Positions 28,747 through 37,148 of a DNA stretch of 64,000 nt are shown one piece after another. Position 1 is the first letter of the stretch. Each line of letters starts with the position of its first letter. The DNA comes from Parapedobacter luteus (GTDB taxonomy: Bacteria > Bacteroidota > Bacteroidia > Sphingobacteriales > Sphingobacteriaceae): positions 62,001-126,000 of the forward strand of contig NZ_FUYS01000001.1 in assembly GCF_900168055.1 (NCBI RefSeq), in the 5' to 3' direction. The position numbers and the translations under genes were made by a program. The notes beneath the pieces were generated by a model. It ran no database searches. It had not been told where the DNA came from and saw only the letters and a list, made by a program, of their open reading frames with translations.

Positions 28747-29600
28747 CGATAGTCAAGTTTTTAGGCGGGTTAGGCAACCAGCTTTTTCAATATGCTTTTT
28801 ATTTAGCACTGGAAAAAGCTTTTGGGAACGTCAAAGCCGACCTCACCGGGTATGAAAAGTATACCTTGCATCAAGGATTTGAGTTAGAACGGATATTCGG
28901 TATCAAGCTTCGCCAGGTGACCAGCTTTGAGCGCAAGCTTTATCTGCCGGAAGACCGGCGATGGCTGTGGCGTAAGCTTAGACAAATTTGTGGCACGAAG
29001 TATAGTTATGTCGAGGAGAAACAGCTTTTTCGCTACGATGGGTCAATTTTCAGTAGACCGGCAAAGCGCTATTTCTGGGGGTATTGGCAACATATCGACT
29101 ATATACGCCGTGTGGAGGACGAATTACGCAATGTGCTGGCTTTTCCGCCGATAGCTGGCCGTCGCAACGAAGAGCTGCTCGCGTGGATTGAAGACCGAAA
29201 TACCGTGTCTGTGCATGTGCGCAGAGGAGATTACATAGGCGACCCATTGTTGGGCGGTATTTGTGACGTCGCCTATTACAAGCGGGCTATCGAATACATG
29301 AAGTGCACGGTTGACGATCCGTCGTTTGTCTTTTTTTCCAATGATGCAAGCTGGTGTAAGAAAACATTTTCGCAATACGGTGCAATGTTTGTAGACTGGA
29401 ACGACGCTTACGATAGTTTTCGGGATATGCAACTGATGGCACACTGCAAACACCATATCATAGCCAACAGCAGTTTCAGCTGGTGGGGGGCGTGGTTTAA
29501 TACCTCACCATCGAAAATTATTGTCAGTCCGTCCAAATGGATAAATGGCTCGTCAGCGCAATTAGATGGTCTGATCCTTCCAAGCTTTGTCCGCTTATGA
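28743..29600 (+). CDS. Family 11 glycosyltransferase (alpha-1,2-fucosyltransferase-like)
   Basis: 285 aa. GGLGNQLFQYAFYLALE at the N-terminus, the central SVHVRRGDYIGDP (HxRRGDY, the GDP-fucose contact) and a C-terminal HHIIANSSFSWWGAWFN are the three signature blocks of GT11. It transfers fucose from GDP-fucose in an alpha-1,2 linkage onto the polysaccharide repeat or LPS. The next gene overlaps as ATGA. Confidence 0.93.
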   Translation: MTIVKFLGGLGNQLFQYAFYLALEKAFGNVKADLTGYEKYTLHQGFELERIFGIKLRQVTSFERKLYLPEDRRWLWRKLRQICGTKYSYVEEKQLFRYDGSIFSRPAKRYFWGYWQHIDYIRRVEDELRNVLAFPPIAGRRNEELLAWIEDRNTVSVHVRRGDYIGDPLLGGICDVAYYKRAIEYMKCTVDDPSFVFFSNDASWCKKTFSQYGAMFVDWNDAYDSFRDMQLMAHCKHHIIANSSFSWWGAWFNTSPSKIIVSPSKWINGSSAQLDGLILPSFVRL

Positions 29601-30604
29601 AAAGGTTACCGCTGGTTACGGTTTTTGTTCCGGTATATAATGCCGAGCGCTATATCGGCGAGACGATAAGCAGCGTGTTGAGCCAGACGTACGGCAATTT
29701 CGAGTTGTTGTTGATTGATGACGGCTCTACAGATAGCAGCGCATCGGTTATTCAATCGTTTGCCGATCCACGCATTCGCTACCTTGTGAACGCGGCGAAC
29801 AGTGGGATATCATTCACCCGAAACCGTGGCATTGCGGAAGCTCGGGGAGAATTTTTTGCGCTGCTCGATGCGGATGACGTTGCTCTGCCAGACCGGCTGC
29901 AACGACAGGTTGAGTACTTGGTGCGGCAGCCTGAGATGGCCATGTGTGGTTCCCATGCACGTCTCATCGATGCGGCGGGCGTGGAGACGGGCGAAGCTTA
30001 TGTGATGCCCACAGAGCCCGAAGAAATCAGCGCACGGCTGTTTTTTCATAATACGTTTATCAATTCATCGGTCATGTTTCGCATGGAGGCGTTGCATGCG
30101 TCTTCTGGCTATTATGGCGGATTTTCTGAAGATTACGAGATGGCAATTCAACTCAACGGCCGGTTTATGTTAGGGAATATCGATGATGCGTTGGTGCTGT
30201 ACCGGATACACGGTGCCAATTCCACCATCCGCGATTCAAGCAGGTATCGCGAAGCGGAGTACCAGCTCTTAGCTAGGATGCAAAGGGCCATCGGGCTGCC
30301 GGGGAACGAACATCAGGTGGCTATGCACCATAGCCTGCGTTTGGGTGGAGATTCCAGTGCATTTGAAATCGATGATTATTACAAACTGTTAAGTGCATTT
30401 TGGTATGCAAACGAAAAAACGGCCATGTATCCCGCAACGTTTTTCAAGAAGTTTATCTTTGAGCTTTGGTATGAGAAGATTCGCGAAAAGGCAAAACGCA
30501 GCGCCTTTTTCCTGCTATTTGCATCGCCTTTGTTTTCCTGGCGGCATATAACACCCAAAAGGTTCCGGAAAGCGTTTAAGCAGACGTTTTGGGTCGTAAG
30601 GTAG
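29597..30604 (+). CDS. Family 2 glycosyltransferase
   Basis: 335 aa from the ATG at 29597 (MKRLPLVTVFVPVYNAERYIGETISSVLSQTY), which overlaps the fucosyltransferase stop by 4 bp; an upstream in-frame start would extend deep into that gene. GT-A motifs: LLIDDGSTDSS, the DXD-like ALLDADDVALPDRL, and EDYEMAIQL as the base region. Donor and acceptor unknown. Confidence 0.92.
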   Translation: MKRLPLVTVFVPVYNAERYIGETISSVLSQTYGNFELLLIDDGSTDSSASVIQSFADPRIRYLVNAANSGISFTRNRGIAEARGEFFALLDADDVALPDRLQRQVEYLVRQPEMAMCGSHARLIDAAGVETGEAYVMPTEPEEISARLFFHNTFINSSVMFRMEALHASSGYYGGFSEDYEMAIQLNGRFMLGNIDDALVLYRIHGANSTIRDSSRYREAEYQLLARMQRAIGLPGNEHQVAMHHSLRLGGDSSAFEIDDYYKLLSAFWYANEKTAMYPATFFKKFIFELWYEKIREKAKRSAFFLLFASPLFSWRHITPKRFRKAFKQTFWVVR

Positions 30605-30623
30605 TACATCCAAAATATGATAG

Positions 30624-31637
30624 ATGAAGGAAGTGTCCAACGTTTACTTTTCAGTTATTATTTGCAGTTACCAGCCCGACGAACGGCTGTTGCAACGATG
30701 CCTATATGCTGTAGACCGGCTTACGCACCACGGATTTATCAGCGAAATATTGCTGGTAGACAACAACAGCAACCCGCCACTGGCCGGTCTTCCCATGGTG
30801 CGCGATTTCTTAGGCAAAAGGCCGAATTCAAAAATTATTGTTGCCGAGCAGCAAGGGCTGATTTATGCGCGCCTTGCCGGCATTGCACAGGCGACAGGTC
30901 AGTACATTGTGTTTTTTGATGATGACAACGAGCCGAAATCGGACTATCTGGTTGAGCTCCATGCGTTAACGGAGCGGTATCCTGCCGTCGGCGCTTGGGG
31001 GCCTGGCATCGTATCGGTTGATTTTGCAGATGGCATAGACCCGCGGATTAGGCAAGTGGCTTATGAAGCGTTCCAAGGCAAACATGCAGATTACACGGCA
31101 TTTGCTTGCCTGCGTCAGTGGCAGGGTTGCTATCCGTTTGGCACGGGGCTTTGTATTAGAGCTGATGTCTCGGTGCATTTCACGGAGCGGGTTGAAATGG
31201 GGGAATTTACAGCAACGGGACGAAGAGGCACATCCTTGGCGAGTGGCGAGGATGTGCAAATGGTCATGACCTGTATTGCACAGGGTTATGCGGCGGGCCA
31301 TTCGCCGCACTTGCAGGTGACGCATATTATTCCCGGTAAGCGTGCAGCTATGACGTACATCAAACGGCTTGCCTACGGTAGTAACGTGGCCTTTCATACC
31401 AGTATCGCTGAAGTCCTCCCCGAATATGCGGGAGTGATGAAATCCCAGGTCCATCGGCCAAGGAGGTTTGCATTCAAATCGGCGAAACGTTACCTTTTCG
31501 CCCTGTTGACAGGCAGTCCCGCCAAGATGGTCAATGCCGTCAATTATATTGGGGCCATGTCCAGCCTATACCGGCTATACCAGATGCCCATTCCAAGGAT
31601 GGTTACTGCCATCTTAAAACATGCCAGACTGCTTTAA
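30624..31637 (+). CDS. Family 2 glycosyltransferase
   Basis: 337 aa GT-A enzyme: FSVIICSYQPDERLLQRCL, LLVDNNSNPPL, and the metal-binding YIVFFDDDNEPKSDYL; SGEDVQMVMTCIAQGY contains the catalytic ED pair. Soluble, with a C-terminal helical region. It is 19 bp after the previous gene, in the same transcription unit. Substrate not assignable. Confidence 0.9.
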   Translation: MKEVSNVYFSVIICSYQPDERLLQRCLYAVDRLTHHGFISEILLVDNNSNPPLAGLPMVRDFLGKRPNSKIIVAEQQGLIYARLAGIAQATGQYIVFFDDDNEPKSDYLVELHALTERYPAVGAWGPGIVSVDFADGIDPRIRQVAYEAFQGKHADYTAFACLRQWQGCYPFGTGLCIRADVSVHFTERVEMGEFTATGRRGTSLASGEDVQMVMTCIAQGYAAGHSPHLQVTHIIPGKRAAMTYIKRLAYGSNVAFHTSIAEVLPEYAGVMKSQVHRPRRFAFKSAKRYLFALLTGSPAKMVNAVNYIGAMSSLYRLYQMPIPRMVTAILKHARLL

Positions 31638-31667
31638 CTGATTGATCACAAACTGCCCGTCCACTAT

Positions 31668-32783
31668 ATGCCAGACATCAAACAGCGTATCGATATCGTC
31701 ATCCCCTCATACCGGTTGGAAAAGGAGTATATTTTGCCCCTTATCCGTTTGCCCAAACCGGAAGGATGGGTGTTTAACTATTACATTGTCGTAGACAACC
31801 CCCAGGTTATTGTCGATGAAGAAATTGCCCGGTTGGCCGCGGCCGGCGATATTGCCTTACTCATCAACCCTACCAACCTCGGCGCTTCTACCAGTCGGAA
31901 CAGGGGGTTGGAGGCAGGGAGTGGCCAGTGGATTTTGTTCCTCGATGATGATATCAAAGCGGATGAAATGCTCCTGCACCAGTATGTAGATGCAATAGCG
32001 CGATATCCGGACGAGATTGGGTACATTGGTCTGGTGAAGTTGCCTCCGCCGCCCACAGCATTTGCCCGGGCGCTGGTTATCAATGGGTCGATGATGATAT
32101 TTGGTATAGCCGAAGAAACGGATACCTTCGCTTGGGGTGCTACGGCCAACGTGATGGTAAGGAGGGAGGCCGTCGGATCGAGCAGGTTTTCTACAGACTA
32201 TCCGAAATCTGGCGGTGGCGAAGATGTCGATTTCTTTTTGAATGTGCGGGACAACAACCATTCACGCAATTATAAAACATTGCAGGAAGCCGTCGTTTAC
32301 CATCCTTGGTGGGACGGCGGGCAGGCGTCTTTCAAGCGTCCTTTCCGGTATGGGGTAGGCAACAGTTATCTTAGCCAATTTATCCCAAAATATGCCTACT
32401 ATGATTTTCCAAATACGCCGGAAGCGCTTTTCCTGCTGTTGCTGGCATTGCCTTTCATTGCTTTTTTAGCTCCGTCCTACCTGGGGTCGTGGTTGCTGCT
32501 GTTTATCGGGATTGGTTTCGCGGAGGTCATTGCAACACTTTTCCAAGCGGCCAAGCGCAAAGCACCGTTGAGTGCAGCAGTCGCCTACTACCTGGTGCCT
32601 CTTAAGCTGGCTTATGAGACCGGTTTACTCTGGGGCAACATCGCCCGGTTTAGGTTTAAAGGGATCGGCGCTCGGTTTGAATATAAAGGCCAAGTGCGTG
32701 GCAATGGATTTTTCCGATTCAACACCTACAAGATTGTCAAGTGGGTGCTTTATTTGATTTTTTTTGTTTTGCTATTTGCTTAA
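31668..32783 (+). CDS. Family 2 glycosyltransferase with C-terminal membrane anchor
   Basis: 371 aa. GT-A domain: IDIVIPSYRLEKEYI, NLGASTSRNRGLEAGSGQWILFLDDDIKADE, and SGGGEDVDFFLNVR. The C-terminus has hydrophobic helices (FLLLLALPFIAFLAPSYLG, then SWLLLFIGIGFAEVIATLF) and a last one (WVLYLIFFVLLFA). It therefore acts at the inner membrane. Last gene of this block before the peptide cassette interrupts the glycosyltransferase cluster. Confidence 0.9.
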   Translation: MPDIKQRIDIVIPSYRLEKEYILPLIRLPKPEGWVFNYYIVVDNPQVIVDEEIARLAAAGDIALLINPTNLGASTSRNRGLEAGSGQWILFLDDDIKADEMLLHQYVDAIARYPDEIGYIGLVKLPPPPTAFARALVINGSMMIFGIAEETDTFAWGATANVMVRREAVGSSRFSTDYPKSGGGEDVDFFLNVRDNNHSRNYKTLQEAVVYHPWWDGGQASFKRPFRYGVGNSYLSQFIPKYAYYDFPNTPEALFLLLLALPFIAFLAPSYLGSWLLLFIGIGFAEVIATLFQAAKRKAPLSAAVAYYLVPLKLAYETGLLWGNIARFRFKGIGARFEYKGQVRGNGFFRFNTYKIVKWVLYLIFFVLLFA

Positions 32784-32864
32784 GCCCTGCCTTAAGTTTG
32801 TTGTGGTTACTGCTTTTCACGTACGGATAACATAAGCTGCTCCATGAAATTAAACTGAATTCAA

Positions 32865-32932
32865 TTGTCGTAAAATTTTTTGCCGTTCTCGTAAAGTTTT
32901 TCGGCAAAGAGAAAGCTTTTAACATATTTACG
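32865..32932 (+). promoter_or_regulatory. Operator-like direct repeats and weak promoter of peptide cassette A
   Basis: Two direct repeats, TTGTCGTAAAA (32865-32875) and TTCTCGTAAAG (32886-32896), have a 21-bp period, two helical turns. Exactly 28 bp further is TATTTACG (32925-32932), a poor -7 box. The same arrangement (repeat, 21-bp period, 28-bp gap, TATT box) is found upstream of the VKOR gene at 63547-63480. LytTR-type response regulators bind paired direct repeats upstream of weak promoters; a response regulator gene begins at 63654. Confidence 0.65.
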
Positions 32933-33004
32933 TTCCATATGATCAAAGAAAGGAGGACAAGAAAGAGAGGGTAAAGATCTAACAAACAAACAAATTGAAA
33001 TAAT

Positions 33005-33128
33005 AAGTTACCTGCAAGGCAGGGACTCCAAAAGGTTGGTTAGGTCGGCAAGTCTGTCGGCAATTTTTAAACCATGTAGGAATCCATTAACACATTTTTA
33101 TTGGGCCTGGAATTAAAAATTTTAGAAA
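33005..33128 (+). ncRNA. Structured 5' leader of peptide A
   Basis: Counterpart of the leaders in the downstream array. It begins with a perfect hairpin CCTGC-AAG-GCAGG (33011-33023), where the first pair is C-G instead of the U-A of the other copies, a compensatory change. A GGAATCCATT motif follows, then an AT-rich stretch ending at the ATG. Together with the region back to the predicted start near 32936 the 5' untranslated part is about 190 nt. It is more diverged than the array copies. Confidence 0.55.
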
Positions 33129-33323
33129 ATGAACATCTTAGATTTAAAGTTCGGTGAAACGCTCACCAGAGAACAGATGAAGCAAGTGATAGGAGGGGCA
33201 GTTAAATGCTTGGACACTGGTGGCGGCGAATATTACTGCAACAACGGTCTGGAACAATGTGGTCACCAATGTGGGGAAGCTTTAGGTAGTTCATGTGGCG
33301 GGTGTTTTGAAGTAATAACCTAA
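33129..33323 (+). CDS. Double-glycine-leader six-cysteine peptide A (type I)
   Basis: 64 aa. Residues 1-23 form a leader ending in Gly-Gly (FGETLTREQMKQVIGG), the pattern used by C39-peptidase ABC exporters. The 41-residue core has six cysteines spaced C-x9-C-x6-C-x3-C-x7-C-x2-C, ending CGGCFEVIT. The same type occurs at 53499 and 61442. Predicted to be secreted and to form three disulfides (inference). It is followed by a hairpin and then a GLPGLI gene. No RBS is obvious; the start is fixed by conservation with the paralogues. Confidence 0.85.
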   Translation: MNILDLKFGETLTREQMKQVIGGAVKCLDTGGGEYYCNNGLEQCGHQCGEALGSSCGGCFEVIT

Positions 33324-33357
33324 CGACGAAAGAACTTATCCGAAGCTATTCATATCG

Positions 33358-33387
33358 AACCACCTTACAACTTGGAATAAGGTGGTT
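33358..33387 (+). terminator. Hairpin after peptide A
   Basis: Perfect 10-bp stem AACCACCTTA / TAAGGTGGTT with a 10-nt loop, followed by a T-rich stretch. It lies 34 nt after the peptide stop and before the GLPGLI gene, so it probably terminates part of the transcripts and sets peptide above GLPGLI expression. Confidence 0.7.
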
Positions 33388-33433
33388 CGTTTGTATGTTT
33401 GTCTATTTATTCTTATTTGTATAATACCAGACT

Positions 33434-34264
33434 ATGTACAGAACCAGTCCATTGAAATCTGTTTTTTTTGTCGCCGGCTTACTCGTTGTCCACATTATTT
33501 GGGCTCAAGCCCCCTCCCAGAAAGGATATAAGATCTACTATGAGATGACCTTCCAGAAAGATAGTAACGATTCTAAGTTGACTTCCGAAATGACGGAGTT
33601 GTTGACCAGCGGGGGAAAATCCTTATTCCGCACAGTCCTGCAAGCGGAAAAGGACACTAACAATTACTATGTGAAATCAGCGGACAATTCGTTAGCGAAT
33701 GTTTACACCGAAGCGAGTTATCGAATCTTTAAAGACCATGAAAATCATTCCTCCCGCCGCTATGAGGTTATCGAAATTTTAGGAGGCCCTATGTGTGCGT
33801 ACATAGAATCACATGATAGCATGCGTTGGACATTGACAAGCGATACACTTACCATCCACGGCTATCTGTGTCAGCGGGCTTCGCTGCACTATGGCAACCG
33901 CGTATGGGAAGCCTGGTTTGCCCCAGACATTCCCATCAGTGACGGTCCCTATACATTTTGCGGTTTGCCGGGCTTGATTGTTCAGATCCGCGACCGCACC
34001 GGTTCATGGCTTTTTAATCTGACGCATATTGCGCATGTGCCGGCGTTTACCTTTGATCTTCCATTCCTGGAGGATGCAGAAGTAGAAGTGATAGAAAAGA
34101 TGGCCTTTTACAAACGCAAGCGGTATTATACGGACAACAGCATGGAAATCAATGAAGCGAAAGGTTCAATATGGTTTGATAACGAAGTGATGAGGCAGCG
34201 AATACTAAAAACTGCAAAAATCAATGCGGTCAAAAACAATAACTGGATAGAGTTGTACCCATAG
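33434..34264 (+). CDS. GLPGLI-family exported protein (subfamily a), partner of peptide A
   Basis: 276 aa with a signal peptide (FVAGLLVVHIIWAQ). N-terminal GYKIYYEMTFQKDS, then EMTELLTSGGKSLFRTVLQAEKDT, the central signature FCGLPGLIVQIRDRTGSW that names the family (TIGR01200/Porph_ging), and the C-terminal NNWIELYP shared by almost all copies here. The family is periplasmic or envelope-associated and its function is unknown. Closest paralogues in this window are at 52566 and 60391, which also follow type I peptides. Confidence 0.88.
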   Translation: MYRTSPLKSVFFVAGLLVVHIIWAQAPSQKGYKIYYEMTFQKDSNDSKLTSEMTELLTSGGKSLFRTVLQAEKDTNNYYVKSADNSLANVYTEASYRIFKDHENHSSRRYEVIEILGGPMCAYIESHDSMRWTLTSDTLTIHGYLCQRASLHYGNRVWEAWFAPDIPISDGPYTFCGLPGLIVQIRDRTGSWLFNLTHIAHVPAFTFDLPFLEDAEVEVIEKMAFYKRKRYYTDNSMEINEAKGSIWFDNEVMRQRILKTAKINAVKNNNWIELYP

Positions 34265-34334
34265 GTCGAAGAGGCGGAGGTTAAATGTTCCACGTACCGA
34301 TAGTCGCCGGATAGAACTTATTTTACGGATATAC

Positions 34335-34586
34335 ATGTGTGATTGTTTGCAAGCGCTTGGGAAGAAACCAGATAATGTTATTGGGGCAAAGCAATACGAA
34401 AACGGTGTGATGGAAGTGGTGCAATACAGTGGCCCCGCTAACCTACATGCGGCAAACCCTAATACCATAGAAACTTATTGGCTGTACTTCTTCGACGATC
34501 GCCTCGTGGAATGGGGCAAGCCATTGTCCGACTGGGAAATCTATGTAACGCGTATTTATGAAACAAGGTGCCGGACAGCACCGTGA
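34335..34586 (+). CDS. Small hypothetical protein, possibly 5'-truncated
   Basis: 83 aa. KKPDNVIGAKQYENGVMEVVQYS and ETYWLYFFDDRLVEWGKPLSDW read like the conserved part of small Bacteroidota lipoproteins with an assembly-lipoprotein-like fold, but here no signal peptide or lipobox precedes it. It may be a fragment of such a gene left after insertion of the peptide cassette, which lies immediately upstream. I do not assign a function. It ends 56 bp before the opposing GT10 gene. Confidence 0.5.
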   Translation: MCDCLQALGKKPDNVIGAKQYENGVMEVVQYSGPANLHAANPNTIETYWLYFFDDRLVEWGKPLSDWEIYVTRIYETRCRTAP

Positions 34587-34642
34587 TCGAAGTTTTACGA
34601 TTATTTCCATCAACTGCCCCACAGGTTCGATGGGATCTTGCA

Positions 34643-35608
34643 TCAGCTGCCCTCGAATAATTGCTGAAGCCTTTGCCGCAATAAAGCTATACGATGTGCA
34701 ATGTATTCCGCCGCCGTCGGTTTGAACTTTGGCTGCGCTAAAAACGCTGCATATTTTCTCGGGTTACGGTATAAATCTTCAACCTGCTGCGTTAAAGTCC
34801 CGACGCTGCCACGACCGTTGTAAAACAAGATAGCATCCGGATTAAGCACCTCGGGTTCCGGGTTGTTGTCGCTGCCCCAATAGATGGGAACGGTGTCGGC
34901 TTGGATCGCCTGAAAGATCTTCTCGGTGACATACCCGGGATGATTGGTGTTTTCCGGACAGATATTAAACTGGAAGGCTTGCAGAAAATGTGTTTTGTCG
35001 TCGTTATACTGCGTTTGGAGTATGTCCGTATTGGTTAAGTAAGTACCCGCGCTGGCTATTGGAGCGACGGTGCTCAGTGCTTTAAAAAGCCTGCCTCTAA
35101 TACCATTTTTATCATGACTGCATACCATGGAGCAAAACTGGCGAGCATCGATGCTTATTGGTTTCGGCAAGACAAATTGGTCAAGTGTCCGTTGGATAGC
35201 GCGCTGGGTTTGTCCGCCGCCAAAGAAATAAAATATCCATATTGGAAAACGGATGTAATTCGGGTGCCTGATGTCGTCAAACCCGAGCGATAGATCTACA
35301 TCCGGCAAGCAATGGTCCCGGTATTCATGGAAACGCCTCACGTTCTCGCCGGTATAAAATACTTTAATGCTGCTATGGCTGTCAGTTATCAGCTTTCTGG
35401 GGCCGAAAACTGAGCTTAATAAAAGCGTTCTTTCAGTGGTTAAGTATTGAGAAAAGTGTTGGCGGACAAACTGGTAGAGCCAAATTTCATCACGTTTTTG
35501 GGATGTCCAAAAGTTAAGTAGTTCGATGTGGTTTTCATCCGGCTGGTATTGATAAAACGCCGGTTGGCGGTACCATCCTAACTTTTGGAAAAAACGCTTG
35601 ATATGCAT
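34643..35608 (-). CDS. Family 10 glycosyltransferase (alpha-1,3-fucosyltransferase-like)
   Basis: 321 aa. FNICPENTNHPGYVTEKIFQAIQADTVPIYWG is the GT10 donor-site signature (ENxxxxxYVTEK), preceded by the acceptor-side domain (VFYTGENVRRFHEYRDHCLPDVDLSLGFD). It uses GDP-fucose. Reads on the minus strand, 15 bp after the GT2 gene upstream of it (stop at 35624), so the two form one unit. No GDP-fucose synthesis genes are in the window. Confidence 0.92.
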   Translation of the reverse strand: MHIKRFFQKLGWYRQPAFYQYQPDENHIELLNFWTSQKRDEIWLYQFVRQHFSQYLTTERTLLLSSVFGPRKLITDSHSSIKVFYTGENVRRFHEYRDHCLPDVDLSLGFDDIRHPNYIRFPIWIFYFFGGGQTQRAIQRTLDQFVLPKPISIDARQFCSMVCSHDKNGIRGRLFKALSTVAPIASAGTYLTNTDILQTQYNDDKTHFLQAFQFNICPENTNHPGYVTEKIFQAIQADTVPIYWGSDNNPEPEVLNPDAILFYNGRGSVGTLTQQVEDLYRNPRKYAAFLAQPKFKPTAAEYIAHRIALLRQRLQQLFEGS

Positions 35609-35623
35609 ACGATGTACGCGGTG

Positions 35624-36424
35624 CTATGCCTCAGCCAGTGCATAATAACCGTTTGCACAGCGTTTCAGCCCCAACGAAAGCACTTCTTCATAAAAGTGTT
35701 TGTTGTGCTTTTCATGTGCCCTCGAATTGAGCTCGTGGTGGATGTGGTAACAAACCGCGGCGAGTTTAAGGTGCCGCTTCTTGATGCCGTTGTTAATGAA
35801 GCGTGCAGCGAGCTCGATGTCCTCATGGCCCCAGCCGGTCAGATTGTTATTATATCCATTCACCAGTTCGAAATCCGATTTCCAGAAAGCCATGTTGCAG
35901 CCTTTTACATCGGCAGGCGACCAGGGGTTTGTTCTGATCAGCCTGGACAAAAACGGCAGCCTCACGGCATTAAAGCGGTGTTCGACCCCTTTCGACATAG
36001 AATGAAACTTAATGCGTTTGTTTTGCTGAATAAGCAGCGATGTGTCTTCGTTGACCATCGCTCGGCTTCCACGGACAAATTGCCCGGGCTTGGCTGCCGC
36101 CAAATGATCTTTTACAAAGGCGTTGTGAACGATGATATCGCCATCGATTTGGATAATGTATTCCCCTTTGGCTTCCTGTATCGCAGCATTGAGGATAATG
36201 GTCTTCCTAAACCCGTCGTCCGGATGCCATACGTGCTTGATTGGAATAGGCGAGCTGGCTTGATAGCGGTCAATCAGTAGCCGGGTTTCGGCTCGCGACC
36301 CATCATCGGCGATGATAATTTCATCAGGCATCGTGCGCTGTGCCAATAAACTCTTTAAGCACAAATCCAAAGCCTCCGGCCAATTATATGTGGATACAAT
36401 ACATGAACAAGATGGATATGCCAT
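35624..36424 (-). CDS. Family 2 glycosyltransferase
   Basis: 266 aa. CIVSTYNWPEALDLCLKSLLAQ, IIIADDGSRAETR, the metal-binding IIQIDGDIIVHNAF and a C-terminal galactosyltransferase-type segment NLTGWGHEDIELAARFINNG with its Trp-Gly-His-Glu-Asp block. First gene of the two-gene minus-strand unit with the GT10 fucosyltransferase. Confidence 0.92.
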   Translation of the reverse strand: MAYPSCSCIVSTYNWPEALDLCLKSLLAQRTMPDEIIIADDGSRAETRLLIDRYQASSPIPIKHVWHPDDGFRKTIILNAAIQEAKGEYIIQIDGDIIVHNAFVKDHLAAAKPGQFVRGSRAMVNEDTSLLIQQNKRIKFHSMSKGVEHRFNAVRLPFLSRLIRTNPWSPADVKGCNMAFWKSDFELVNGYNNNLTGWGHEDIELAARFINNGIKKRHLKLAAVCYHIHHELNSRAHEKHNKHFYEEVLSLGLKRCANGYYALAEA

Positions 36425-36643
36425 TTCTCTCGGTTTTATTAAGGGCTAACGGAATTGAATGAAGCAACGCTACACCCATTCCTGCCTTTTGTTCTTCCAC
36501 GCAACGCTGCTTTGTCTGGTATTTTGCAGGTTAGCAGCATGCCGTTAACGGAATATGGCAGAAAAAAAGGCAAAACATGTGCCAAAATTACCGACAACGA
36601 GGGCATGATTATTGTCCGAAAGTGGGTAAGAAACGAAGTAGTT

Positions 36644-37129
36644 ATGGCCAAACATTTATTCGTCATCCGGCATGCGAAATCAGATTGGAGTTTTGATGTT
36701 AGCGACTTTGACCGACCACTGAATGCCCGTGGGTTTAAAAATGCACCTCAGATGGCAATACGTTTGGGCAGCCATACCGTTCAGCCACAACAACTCGTTA
36801 GCAGCCCGGCCAAACGGGCCATCACTACGGCGCAGATATTTGCCGAGCACTTAGCGGTGCCGGTGAGTGACATCCAGACCGACAACCGTATCTATGAAGC
36901 GCTACCGGATACGTTGCTCCAAGTCATCAACGAATTGAGTGATGACTACAGCAGTGTAGCGCTTTTCGGACATAACCCCGGAATCACCCTGTTGGCTAAT
37001 TACTTGGCTAATGATGACATTTATAACGTGCCTACTTGCGGCATCGTACATATCCGGTTCGATGACATCGATGATTGGGCGTCCGTAAGCGGGGGAACAG
37101 GAATTAATGCTTGGTTTGTTTATCCATAA
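36644..37129 (+). CDS. sixA: SixA-type histidine phosphatase
   Basis: About 161 aa from the ATG at 36644 ([15 protein letters not shown]), where the catalytic RHAK motif sits at residues 9-12; the frame is open upstream but that part has no family similarity. [18 protein letters not shown] and LFGHNPGI complete the histidine-phosphatase superfamily pattern. SixA enzymes remove phosphate from phosphohistidine in phosphotransfer proteins. Stop overlaps the region just before the next start. Confidence 0.88.
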   Translation: MAKHLFVIRHAKSDWSFDVSDFDRPLNARGFKNAPQMAIRLGSHTVQPQQLVSSPAKRAITTAQIFAEHLAVPVSDIQTDNRIYEALPDTLLQVINELSDDYSSVALFGHNPGITLLANYLANDDIYNVPTCGIVHIRFDDIDDWASVSGGTGINAWFVYP

Positions 37130-37148
37130 CGATTACCTTTATTGTCAC

